DNA from: Rachycentron canadum
Lineage: Eukaryota; Chordata; Actinopteri; Carangiformes; Rachycentridae
Assembly (NCBI GenBank): GCA_038496675.1
Contig: CM076655.1
Coordinates: forward strand, 22,663,317 to 22,727,316
DNA length: 64,000 bases
Reading direction: 5' to 3'
Shown here: in pieces, positions 1-11,691 of the stretch
Position numbering within the stretch: the first letter of the stretch is position 1
How the letters are laid out: the number at the start of each line of letters is the position of its first letter
Translations under genes and position numbers: made by a program
The notes under the pieces: generated by a model
What the model was told of the DNA's origin: nothing
The model's input: only the letters and a program-made list of their open reading frames with translations
Database searches by the model: none

Positions 1-2331
1 CATAACATGGACGCAAGGAGAGCTGCTGCTGTGTGTGTGTGTGTGTGTGTGTGTTAAGGCCTGATGTGTTCTGTTGCCATCTGGCTCGCTGCTTGAATAA
101 ATAGGAAAATTATGACTTGTTTCATGCTCTATTTGAAGGCTTGATCTGACATTACATTCGTGTTAAAGAGCAGCAAGTGCTACAGGACAGAGCTCGGGCA
201 GGTCGGGCATGTTGTGTCTAGTAGGCACGCAGCTTTATAGCAGCAGCCCAGGGTTGGTACTTTTATTATGTAGGATTGCATAATACATTTTAACAAGGAA
301 AATAACCACTGGCATGTAATAAATTTCATGTGTTAATTATAGCCTGAGAGTGTTTGTATCATGTGTGCTGCTGTGATCCAGATCCTGGTCAAAGTGTTTT
401 AAGACTACAAAGTGACTAGTATTGAGAATAGCACAGTGTTGATTTTGTCTGTTGTTTTATTTTGAAAGTTTATCCTAACGTCATAACGTGTGTTGTGATC
501 CAGATCCTGATCAAAGTGCTGTATGATGAGAGAGTAAGAAATCAAGAGACCGGGGCAGCTTTAGTGTTTAAGTCCCTTCTTGTCTTTCTGTGATATACCT
601 TTTTTAATAACTCAGTACAGAGTTTGTCAAGGAATTCTTCTTCCTGCTGTTTTATTTTGAAAGTTCACCCTGTGGTTGTCCTAACGTGCGTTGTGATACA
701 GATCCTGGTGAAAGTACTCTACGAAGGGGTCCTGTCCAAAGTGGTCCTGGTTTGAGTCCAACCCCTAAACTCACGACTGAGTTTGTTGTGGAATTCTTCT
801 CCCTGTTGTTTTATTTTGAAGGGTTATCCTGTGGTTGTCATATCATGTGTTGTGATGCAAATTAAGCATTTTTGATTTTCTTCTTTTATAACAAGAAACT
901 TGCTGTTTCTGCATGCACGCAAACTGTGTTGCAGTCTGGTAGTTCTTCACAGAGATGGGAACCAGCTGTGGGTTTCAGTGCAGACCAGGAGGGTCAAGAC
1001 TCGTGAACCATTAATGACACAAAGATCTGCTGTGATATGCAGTATTTACCGTTACTGGAAACTTTGTGATCTCTACTGTGAGTTTTAACAATGTTGAATC
1101 ACACAACAGGTATTAAAAAAAAAAGAAGTGTATTTGCATGTGTGTGTAACAGCAGATGAAAACACATTCTTGTCTTGTTTCTAGCCACTTCCTGTTGATC
1201 CTTACAGTCTCTGGCAGTTTGTTCAGCCTATCTGAGTGGTTTCCTGGTGTTCTTTGGACTTCAGTCTATCCCTACTCTCCCTGTGCCTCAGGAACACGTT
1301 GCTTTCACATTCCCACTATAATAATCAGAAAATATTAATAATATAAGATTGTGCAGCCTTGGTGAGGGTCTGAGATTCACTGGTTCAATAGCAGATAAGA
1401 ACTGTACTGAAAACTACAGATAATGTTAAATACCAGTTAAATGTTTTGAAGAAGGGACTACACAAGCTGAAAGTGTGAAGTTGTGACTCTTTGGTGACAA
1501 ATATGTCTATAGGAAGGCCACCGTCCTCTCACATGTCTTATTTCTTCCTCTTCTACTTTATTTTTAGAGCTGAAAAGTGTAAAACCAAGCAAGGTGTTGC
1601 AGTCAGCTGCCACTCACTGACACTGCACATGTAGCTGCTGATGTACCTGCTGTCACATTTCATCCCAGCAGAGGGAGACAAAGCAAAGATGTTGTTCTTA
1701 TTTTCTGCTGCCTCTTACTTTACTGTCGTACTGGTTTTTTTTTTGCAAATGTATCAGATTGGAATAGTTTTTTTTTTATTATTTATTTATAGTTAAAAAA
1801 TAATGAAACCGTTCAACCAGTTTCTATGTGTGGGTGAAGCTTACTAGTAAATGATTTCCCAACCGTTGCAGAGCTGAGGTGACTAGACTGAATCTGTGAT
1901 GTTCCATTAGTGGAAATTAAAGTTATGTTGTTGTTTTTTTAAAGGCACTAAATAAAAATAAGGTTTGATATAATAAAAACGACAAGAATCATGACTTTAA
2001 AAATATTATTATAAATCAAATTAAAACTGAAGTGACAGTTTAGTCACATAAAGATGACTTCCGTCCATTAAAAACCAATTGTTTAAAATGTTGTCTTCCT
2101 CCTCCACACAATTAGAGCTTTTGTTTTTCTGTCTAGTAATGATTCTCCTCAGGGCAAAGCATGCTGCTCGCCAACAACACAAACTAACTAGGCCAGAGCA
2201 GATGATATCAGTTAAGCTTATTTCCTGTGTAGCCTCGTAAAAAGAGTGAGGAGTGTATCTGATGCAGTCCCACCACCGGAGCAAACGCATTTGTAGTCAA
2301 CAGTCAAAAGAGAGGATGTTCAAAAATGGCG
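1..2331. other. Left intergenic DNA without a recognisable gene
   Basis: No open frame here looks coding, and I could assemble no spliced gene. The stretch holds a short (GT)n run (about 31-54), a degenerate tandem repeat (about 370-870, listed separately), and AT-rich DNA with T and A runs at about 1,735-1,775. It lies beyond the 3' side of leprotl1, whose last possible poly(A) signal is at 2,332-2,337. Confidence 0.5.
370..870 (+). repeat. Degenerate tandem repeat, unit about 120-200 bp, with exon-like core
   Basis: A T-rich block (TTTTATTTTGAA at about 455, 650 and 809) is followed about 40-50 bp later by GTTGTGATCCAG or a variant. This leads into ATCCTGGTCAAAGTG-like sequence at 382, 504 and 702, and the fourth unit has decayed at about 851-865. 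Two units also share a GAATTCTTCT segment (about 631 and 791). The unit length is irregular, so this is an old, diverged local duplication. The core resembles a splice acceptor followed by a short open frame (see findings). Confidence 0.6.
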
Positions 2332-5300
2332 TTTATTTAAAAAAAGAAAACCCACCATGCTGACTTCTGCCTCGTTAACACAAAAGTTGTAGATAGAAAA
2401 TGGCGTTGGACATTTGACACAAAGCGTCCGATAAAATAAATAAATACAATATTTCCCCCTTCTTCAAGAAACAAAATGTAACATCCGTCCTAAAACAGGA
2501 AACAGAGGGAGACCTATCCCACAGCTACACACCAGGCTCTGTCACATCAGGGAGTTTACATGAGGAAACAGTCAGGCTGACCGACGGCCACCAGCAGGTT
2601 AATCTACTGTTAAAAGCATTTTCTTTAGCTTCAAAGTGGTGTCACATGATAACATGCACAGACCAAGTCAGTAGTTTTCAACATTAGCTTTTTTTTTTTA
2701 AACACATGTTTTCAGCAGGAACGGAAAAGCGACCATCACTGTGGTGCTTTTAATACAATCAATGATTCACTGAGGTTATGATCTCTGGAAGAGTCAGCGC
2801 AGGTGGAGTGTTAAAGCCAGCTGCCAGTTCATCTTCTCATCAGATTTATAATGTTTTTCTCCTCTGAAAGACTTTTTAGTTTATATAAGAAATACTGTAA
2901 CATTTGTGTTGATTTGTTTTTCTTTATAAGCTGCAGCTTATTGACAGAAGAGAGTTAGAGGAGGAGACAGATATCCTCATGTCAGGATTGGTGCTGGAGA
3001 CAGGAGGCGATTAGCTTAGCATTTAGACTGTTAGCAGGGAAGAACAGCTAGTCTGACTCACTTTAAAGTAAAAAAAAAAAAAAAAAAAACATCTACCAGC
3101 ATCTTGAAAAGTCACCAAACATTTAACTTGTTCATTTAAAATATACACAAACAGAAATACAGAAATAACTATTTGTTCGGATTCATGTGCTTTAACTTCT
3201 TGACAAACAACAGTTTATCCAGCATTTAGAGTTGAAGCACATAACAGCCAGAAGATGTTGTTTTTACACATCAGTTTGAGTATGAATTAAACAAACGAGA
3301 TAAAAAATGTTAATTAGTGAACTTTAGAGGTGCTGGTAGTCGTACTCACCATCACACACACAGAGTCAGACTAGATGTTTGTGTGTGTTTATGCTAAACG
3401 AGGCTAATCACCTCTTGGCTCTGGCCTCATCACTAATGTGTAGACAATTTACCAAAGTATTATTTCTCCTAAGCAAATTTTATTAAATTGCCTGCATCGT
3501 TGTGAAATCATAAAAAAAAGGGGTCACATTTTTCATTTTACTGCCACTTTGGGACAAAATGTGTGAATACTATCAGCTTCCAACTGGAAATCTGCTGTAT
3601 AGAGATCCATGGTCACCTTCAAGACAAATACATAATGACTTAACAGCTACAACAATTTGCCAATAAATTGAGCAAAAGAAAATTAATCAGTTACTATCAT
3701 GGTAATCAATTGACTCTTTAAGATACAATAAAGCCTCCAATTTCTGAAACATGAGATTTTGTTATTTTTCTTCAATAATTTGAGGTTTGGGCTGTTTCTT
3801 GGGCTGGTTTCTGATTAATCAGTTCATGGATAAAGAAAGAAAAACTGGCAGATTAGTCAACAATGAACGTACTCATTAGCTTTTACTCTTGAAATGAAGG
3901 GACAAAATAAAATTTTTCATCCTATAGAAAAAAGAAATGCTAACTTTTATCTTCCAGAGAGCACATTTTCAAACAGTGCCAACCACAAGAAAAAAAAAAC
4001 CCAACAAAATCAAGATATAAACGGAAACATTTGACAATCAACTCTCCATCCAACACACCAGTGCTTAAACGAGGCAGCAGATGCTTAATTCCTTGTTTAG
4101 CTGCTGCTAACGCAGTTAAACATAACAGCAAGCCAACTGCTGATCCCAGAGCTGTAACAGATTACACAAACCAACAAAAAAACGTCCTTCACATGGGCCG
4201 GAGAACATAGAAAAACTTAAACCCTAAAACAAATCATAAAACATAACGACAGTTTATTATCCAGGAAATGCTGGTGTGAGGGAATGTGACAGGATGTGCA
4301 TCAAATCTGGACCTAATGTGCTTAATTAACACCGAAACATAGTGTCTGGATTCTTTTACATTGAAGGAGTTAGAACAAAGCAGTCACATTTAAAAGCTTA
4401 AGAGCTGTTAGTGACTGACCGGGCGCTGTTTATAAGTAGCCCAGGTCTTACTGTAGCTTGGCTGCTCAAGCTAATCCTACGCTAGCTGGCAGCTACAACA
4501 GGCTTGTCATGCTTTCTTGACCTGATGAGGCGAGTCTAACTCATACGTACAGTGAGGTAAGAGCTATCAGATGCTAAATAACATGGTGAATAAGCAGCCT
4601 GCATCCAGTTGGCACCCGGGAAATTACAGAGTCAGTTTAATTTGATCTCTGCGGTGGGGGTCAGGGCGTTCGACTGAATCCTCTCAAGTTGAGAGAGGGA
4701 ACCAACACTTCTGAAAACGACCTCCTTATTTTGTGTGATGAGAAACAGAAAGAAGCTGGAAAAGACAACCGATATAAATCACATTTACACATTGAAAATG
4801 GTTTCAAAGGTGTCTATGTTTGGCGGCAGTAGCAGCCTAGCTCCTTCACAAACACACACACTGATCTTCTGAACTTGTTTGCCAAGTTTCACAGTTTAGT
4901 GATTTTAGCTTCGCATTAGCAAAAAAGCTGAAGACAAAATCTGCACTTTATCATCTGAATTTTTGTTTGTTTTTTTTTTTTACCCTTTAACGGTTCCAAT
5001 TCAGTTGAAATGGAAATGGGGCTTTGTTGATGACAGCTCATATTGTGCAGCTCTCTCAACAGTTTTCTGCTGATTTACCCCTCTGTGCTCTTCATACAGA
5101 AAAAGCTTCTTCACAGCATTCTCAGACTAACTGGAATAAAAATGAGGGCCAGTCAACCTTGAACCTGTCCTTTTGGTCAGATTAAATCTTCTTAGACATT
5201 CAATTGAATTTTTCCTTTCCAACATATTTTCACAGATAACACAAGTGGTTGTTCACCATTGCTTGGGTTACAACGCTCAAAACGGAAGCGGACACACGAA

Positions 5301-5582
5301 TTGAGAAAACTCACAAACACAGAAGTCAGAGCGCAAAACTTCAAATTAGGAAAAATCCAACTGAAATTTAGCATTTTCCATCCCACTAATGTCAGTTCAG
5401 TATGATGCAGGCGAAAAAAAAAAGAAAAGAAAATTAAAGTATTGCACTGGTTTGGTGTGAGTCTATTCATGGGCGGTCATCATCATATAAATAACAACAA
5501 CAAGAACCAAACAGTAATACCATAAGAATAATACTAATAAAAACAGTTCAGACTAGGGTCTCCCGCTCCCACCTCTGCCGTT
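2332..5582 (-). other. Possible long 3' UTR of leprotl1, otherwise unassigned
   Basis: Downstream of the leprotl1 stop, minus-strand poly(A) signals (TTTATT on the plus strand) occur at 4,253-4,258, about 3,479 and 2,332-2,337. The real transcript end cannot be decided from sequence. No coding frame is supported. Poly(A) and poly(T) runs lie at about 3,070-3,090 and 4,970-4,982. Confidence 0.3.
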
Positions 5583-8500
5583 TTACCACTGCTGCCAACT
5601 GAAGTCGTCATTGGATCCAAAGACGAGGAAGAAGCCCAGGATGGTCCCAAAGATGACTATGTTGCCCGTTAGCACGAGCGCACACGCCCCCCAGGCGATC
5701 TGTGAACCGACACATTCATAATTCATTTCTTCATGAATAATATTTTGGCCGAGCTGTAGTGGTGTCAACAACAACGGTTTATTCAATCACGTCTACACGC
5801 TGCTCTACACTTGCAGGGTGAGACGCTAACAGCAGCAATAAGTGATGCACTCGTATCCTGGGCTGCAGCTGGTGTGTGTGTCTTGTCCGTCACATGCTGA
5901 AAGGCAGATTAAAATTATTACATCTGCTTGATCCGTTACAAACAGACTGCATTGATCTGTTGTTGAGCTTTTGATTATCTTTACATCAAGATCTGAAACT
6001 GCTGGGGAAGCAGTGTTAAAGCTACGGCTCTGAAATATTAAAAATCTAATCTTATTAACTATATTCTCTTCTTTTACATCCTCTCTCTTTTTTTTCTTTT
6101 ACTGCTTTATTTTTGACTCAATGTAACAAAAACAGATGTGAAATGAATGATACATAGGACATAGTGGACAGACATCTAAATGACAACAAAAACAAGAGCA
6201 GTCATAGAGAAAACTACGAGAATATGTGTATAGTGTGAGTCTGTAATGTGTGTGTGCGTTTGTTTCAATGTTATATATTATATTTCAAACAAGCTCAGAC
6301 TCCAGTCTAAATGGGGGTAAAAGATGACTGAAGATCTGCAGGAGAGTTTTGTAAAGCACATTAATTTTGATTTTCCGATTTTGATGCTGGAATTTACTTA
6401 AGTTCGGGTTGAAAAAAAAAACACAGCATGTTCAAGTAAGTCAGAAGATGAGTAGAGAAAGTTAAAATAGTTGTGTCTGACCAGGATACTGAAAGTGAAA
6501 CAGTGGAAGTTTTACAAGTTGAGTCAACTCTTGATAGTCACAGTCATGAAAAGTAACAGATTAAGATGTGAAGTTTCTGTTTTTTTTATGTGGTGAAAGC
6601 TGAATTCTTTCAAAATGCCTGATGAGAATAATACAAACCTTTTTGTGGTTGCAACCCTTTAAAGCAAATTTAAAGCAAATTTCTGTTTTCTTCAATTTGC
6701 TTCATTTAAATAGCTTTGAAGGTCTGAATGGAGCAGCGTGATGCATGGTGATTTTTTGTCAACATCTTTCAAGCTCTCAGATTTATCCTCAAACATTTTA
6801 AAGAGTCCTGGACTCGACATCACCACAAAACGGAGCTGCTCTAACTTACAACTTCAGCTCTTGCGAAGACGATGGGCAGGCCAAAGGCTGAAATGACAAT
6901 GCCTGTCGTGAGGAAGATGGCCAGCTCTTTGCAGGCGTTACTGGCCGAGTCTGTGTCATCAACCACCCTCCGCGAGATGCAGTAAGGGATGGGAGAGAGG
7001 ATGTAGAAGAAGAGGAGGAACAAAGGCCAGTATCTGCTGCAGAGACACAAACAAAGAAAGAGATAAATATCTACATGTGATGTTAAACGGGAACTGAAGG
7101 ATAAGGAAACAAACACTGTTCATTTCATATGCACAAGCTTGTATTATGAACATGCTACTTGGCTGACAATTATATAAATACTAATTTATCTCCAGTGAGC
7201 TGAAATGGATTGATAATATCATTCAGCCCCTACTAATAATCACTTATTGCATTTCTAACTGCCTCCCTCTCCTACATTCTGCTGGTCTGAGGCTGTCATT
7301 TTGCATCTTGATAATGGCTGAGAGGAAAATGAGATTAGATTACAAGAGCCAGATCTTTCGCCAGAGCTCGTCCCTGCATGCAGGGACTGAAAAACCTTGT
7401 CACAGCTGATTTGAATGAGCAAGTCAGCTGTATCCAGCTATGCTCGAGGAGCGTGGTGTGCTGCAAATATGCAAATGCAAGGTATCCCAGTGTCCTTTTC
7501 CTGTAATCTTTTCAGATGTGTTTGAATTCCACCCATTGACATAATGATGAGAAACTTTTTACATCACTCAAATAAACTTTTAGTTTTACCCTTCTCTCCT
7601 TCTCTCCACATATTCTCGCTCTCCCTCTCCCCTGACACTGTCACTGTTTTGTTTTTCACATATTTTCTAGATATATTTTTACACTCCATCTTCACCTTGC
7701 ATTTTTTTGTTAAAGTCCCTCTCCGGTGTTAATGTTACTTCACTGTGGTGTTTTAGCTTCATTGTGCAAAATGATGAATATGCTGACTTCGTTTTAACAG
7801 ACGTCTGCAGAGGAGGGAAGGTCTCTCTGTGCTCACCTTAAACCTCTGCAAATGACACATTGTGATGTGGAAAGTCGAAGCATCCATTGCATGTACACTA
7901 ACAATGGGTTTTTCAACTAAGGGAGAACAATGTGGAAAAACCATGCCAGACCTAAATGACATAAGAGGCAGGTTACTTTTGTATGTTTGAGAGGATCTGT
8001 TAAAGCACACCAGTCCAGCCCTGCATTTAAAGCTCTAAACCTGTGATGAGATCACCCAAGCTTCACCTTAGTGCCAAGTGTGAACAGTGTCCATCACACA
8101 CGCACACACACACACACAGATAGAGTGTATGATGGTGGTACTTACTCATACACAGGGAGGGCACATCCTAGCATGAGGAACATGAGGCCAATAGCCCCTC
8201 CGAAAGAAAGGCTGATGAGAGCTGCAAGACAGACAGAGGAGGAGGATCAGCACGGACAAAGCCACATGCTCTCTCGCATACTGTACATGTGTGGCCCCCA
8301 CAGACCCCCCAAACACTCAGCAACAGCAGGGCCCTTGGCTACTGTGGCTATCATGTGATGAATCAGCTGATTTCACGTGTAACGGCTTCACTAGCAGTGT
8401 AAACCCCGACATTGGGGCTCCGTCATAAAGCCTGAAAGCAAAACAGTCCGTGTTGATGTTTATTCACAGCAATTTAATCCACTTGCAACAAACACAGCAT

Positions 8501-8872
8501 CTCAATCAACGGCTGAAGTTAAGGTGCAGCTAGCGTTAGCATTATAACGGTAACTACTACGTTGTGATACTATTAAAAAGAATGGGCTCAATTACGGTTT
8601 ATTAATGCGATGTTACGTGTTGTCAGCTATCGCTGATATGTATTTAATTGTGTTGATAAAGCAGCTGGTGCAGGTTAATCGGCTAGCTAATGCTAACTGC
8701 CGACTGTATTGGCCCTGCGGCTGTCTACCTGTACCGTTAGCTCGCTGGAAACGACAAACGCGTCCATCTGTATTCGGGATATTTTACCGCAGCCACGCGA
8801 ACGAAGCCCGAACTGAGAGGATTTTCTAACGGAAACAAAAAGTGGGGTTTGCTAACCTTTAATCCCGGCCAT
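5583..8872 (-). CDS. leprotl1: Leptin receptor overlapping transcript-like 1 (LEPROTL1)
   Basis: Small integral membrane protein of the LEPROT/Vps55 family, known for endosome/Golgi trafficking and for lowering surface levels of growth hormone and leptin receptors. Minus-strand coding exons are 8,872-8,857 (16 nt, MAGIK), 8,221-8,146, 7,036-6,850 and 5,699-5,583. All junctions are GT-AG and in phase, giving 131 aa, the length I recall for the family. Visible hallmarks are the FGGAIGLMFLMLGCALPVY segment in exon 2, YWPLFLLFFYILSPIPYCI and CKELAIFLTTGIVISAFGLP in exon 3, and the family C-terminus GSNDDFSWQQW in exon 4. Four hydrophobic spans lie at about residues 7-27, 32-52, 69-89 and 100-120. 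It is LEPROTL1 rather than LEPROT because it has ILSPIPYCI and SNDDFSWQQW. The 1.1-kb introns hold no other gene. It is divergent from srp72 and may share its promoter region. Confidence 0.95.
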
Positions 8873-9772
8873 TTCTCCTGGACAAAAGCTCGACACACAG
8901 CCGTGGTGAATGACAACAGTGCCCCCTCCCCGGCTCAGAGTCCGAGTCCGAAACCACCAACTGCTCCGATGCCTTCACGTGCTGCCACAAAAACAGGGAA
9001 TTACGACACTCTTCAGGCAGAAACAACCTTATAAACGCGTTGTTAAGGTGAATTATTTGTCATTATGTGGTGGTAAAGATATTCAAAACTATCATTGATA
9101 TAAAATTAGCATTACCTTGAATACAACATTAGATAAATGTAATTTAAATATCAACAAAAGCGCAGGTTCCGACAATGATATATTATTATTTATTAGTTTA
9201 TTACTGTTGCACAAAAGTGTAAGAACTTTAGATAGACCGGTACATTACTTTATGAAATTAGCTGTGTAATTTATAAAATGTATTTATTTTTATCTAAAAT
9301 TTTATTTTTTAAAGGATAAAGTACATTATTTACATCTAAAATATAGTTGGGTATACTAACATACAGGGAAATAATTTACAGTAATAGTTTAGTATATTGA
9401 AATATACATTAAAAAAATAGTAATTGAGGCATGTAAAAACGTTTAGGCATCTTTCTACTTGTAAACACAGTTGATGGTTCCTTCAGGGTTTCATTTGACA
9501 GATTTTTTTTTTTTTTCCAGCTCATTGAAAAATACGTTTTTTAAATTTCCAATGAAGGTATCATTTGTCTGCGTCACTGCTGAGTAAATAAATATATATA
9601 TAATAAGAAATATTAACTTCTTAATAACGTTGTAACAACGTCGTAAATCACGGCTGATCTTCAATTTGTGTATTTTAATTTTTAATTTTTTTTTTTTTTA
9701 TTTTTATTTAATTTGGTAACCCGGATGTGTACGCTTTCTTCTTCCGGCAAACCGAGCTCCCATTCAGCCAAG
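8873..9772. promoter_or_regulatory. Divergent intergenic (possible bidirectional promoter) between leprotl1 and srp72
   Basis: The start codons of leprotl1 (minus) and srp72 (plus) are 901 bp apart, and the space holds no gene. Its core (about 9,060-9,720) is very AT-rich. The srp72 end carries motifs typical of a TATA-less housekeeping promoter: ETS-type CCGGAT at 9,721-9,726 and CTTCCGG at 9,741-9,747, and a YY1-type CCAAGATGGCG at 9,768-9,778 that overlaps the start codon. The leprotl1 end is richer in CpG (about 8,690-8,950). The motifs are seen in the sequence; shared control of both genes is inference. Confidence 0.5.
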
Positions 9773-11644
9773 ATGGCGAGCGGAGGAGTGTCCGTGGCTT
9801 CGCTGTGGACCGAAGTGAACCGCTGCGGACAGAATGGAGACTACACAAGAGCCCTGAAAGCTCTGACCAAAAGTAGGGAGCCGCGTCTGTCAACGTTACC
9901 TTCCTGCAGAACCGCGGCTGCGGCCAAACAGGAGGCGGCCGCTGCGTTTCTTGGGGCTCCGGGTGGCTGCGGGGTCCTCAGGGCCAACTGTTAGCATGTT
10001 GCTAAAGCTAGCGGCCGTTACACAGCTGCCTGTCGGATCCCACAAGCGTCAACCGAACTTTATATGTCAGGCTGTTGTTTGTAAATTATACACGGAGAAT
10101 GTAGCTAGAATTAGTAATTGAGTTTTGTGTGTGTTTTTTTTTTTATGTGATTTAAAGAAATCATATCCTGACTGTGTCGCCCTCCTCTGACCACTGACGT
10201 GTCCCTAGCACGGCAGCTAACTTCTCATGGCTGGCAGCTGATCGCCTTTCAGTCAGCTGTTACCATAGCTGTAGAAACACATATCCGCCTCCTTTATTGT
10301 CAGTCTAAGGCGGTTTAATCACCGCGTGTGGCCCATGTTTAATTGGACGGCACTGAAGTTAGTTTCAGATTCAGCACTTATGGAAAACTTGAAACTGAAA
10401 ACGTGTTAATACCGATTCTCCGTTTGTTTGCACCGCTTATTGAAAGGGTGTCAAGCCTGACGATCTCAGCTATCAAAGCCTTTATACTGTTGAATATCCA
10501 CTTTTGGATTCATGACACCTTTTTATTCTACTTGTTAAATCACACGAGATGGCACTTTTATTGACCCCCACCCCCCATGTAGACCACATCAGATCAGGTC
10601 TAGATCTGTATTTTGACTTCAAATCTGGTCCTCGTGACCCCAGGAAGGGTAAAGATTATTTTAAGCCTATAATCAGTTTTGTCAAATCTTGTTTCTAATT
10701 GTGAAAAGACTAAAAATGGTGATTTCACAACTTATGTTCTGCATCTAGATCACATCAGTCCAGGTCCAGATCAAAAAGCACTAAATGTAAAACTGGGAAA
10801 TCTGGACTATATCAACACATTGAGTGTAAAGATTGTTGTAAACACAATCTCTGGTTTCTGAAACCTTTACTTTGTTTGTGAAAACAGAAGAGTGACTCGA
10901 ATGTCACCAGTCTCATTTCATTTTTGATTCCTAATAAAAAAAAAGAAAGAGAAAACCATCTCAAAGTCCAAAAGTTATGCGTTTGTTGCAGGCACATAAT
11001 TGTTTTTTATTCTGCTCACTTACTTGAGGATACATTGTGGCAAACTTTAAAGCACTGAAATTGCATTTTTTGCTTCTATGAATAAAATAAAGGTTTCACA
11101 AATTAAAGTATTAAAGATTTTTCTAGGTTATCCAACAACCTTTCACAACAATAAGAGAAACTTAGGATACCTTTTACTTGCTGAATCTTAAGTTAACCAT
11201 TGCCCGTGTTCAGAAACTTACGTGGTTTGTTACTGGTTGCCTTGCAATGTGTGTGTTTTCTCTTCTGTCACAGTTTTGCACGAAAACAGAGACGATGTGA
11301 CGGCCCTTCACTGTAAAGTAGTTTGCCTTGTTCAGAATGGCAGCTTCAAAGAGGCTCTGAATGTCATGAACACCCATTCAAAGGTGCTCAGCAGGTAAAC
11401 AACACACTGTTATTTTATTCTTCCTGTGCTGTCTGTTAACTTTTAACACTAATTATACCACTTTAGCTGAAGCAAACAGCTGATCAGAGGACTAGCAGAC
11501 ATTTATTTCTGCAACTAGTTTGATAACTGAATAAATTAAGTTAATAAAGGGTAAACTAAAATTGGACGCTCTGGTGGCTGAATGGTTGGAGTGTGTACCA
11601 TGGTTCAACGCCAGTAGGACCATTTACTGCTTGTCAATCTACGA

Positions 11645-11691
<47 letters not shown>

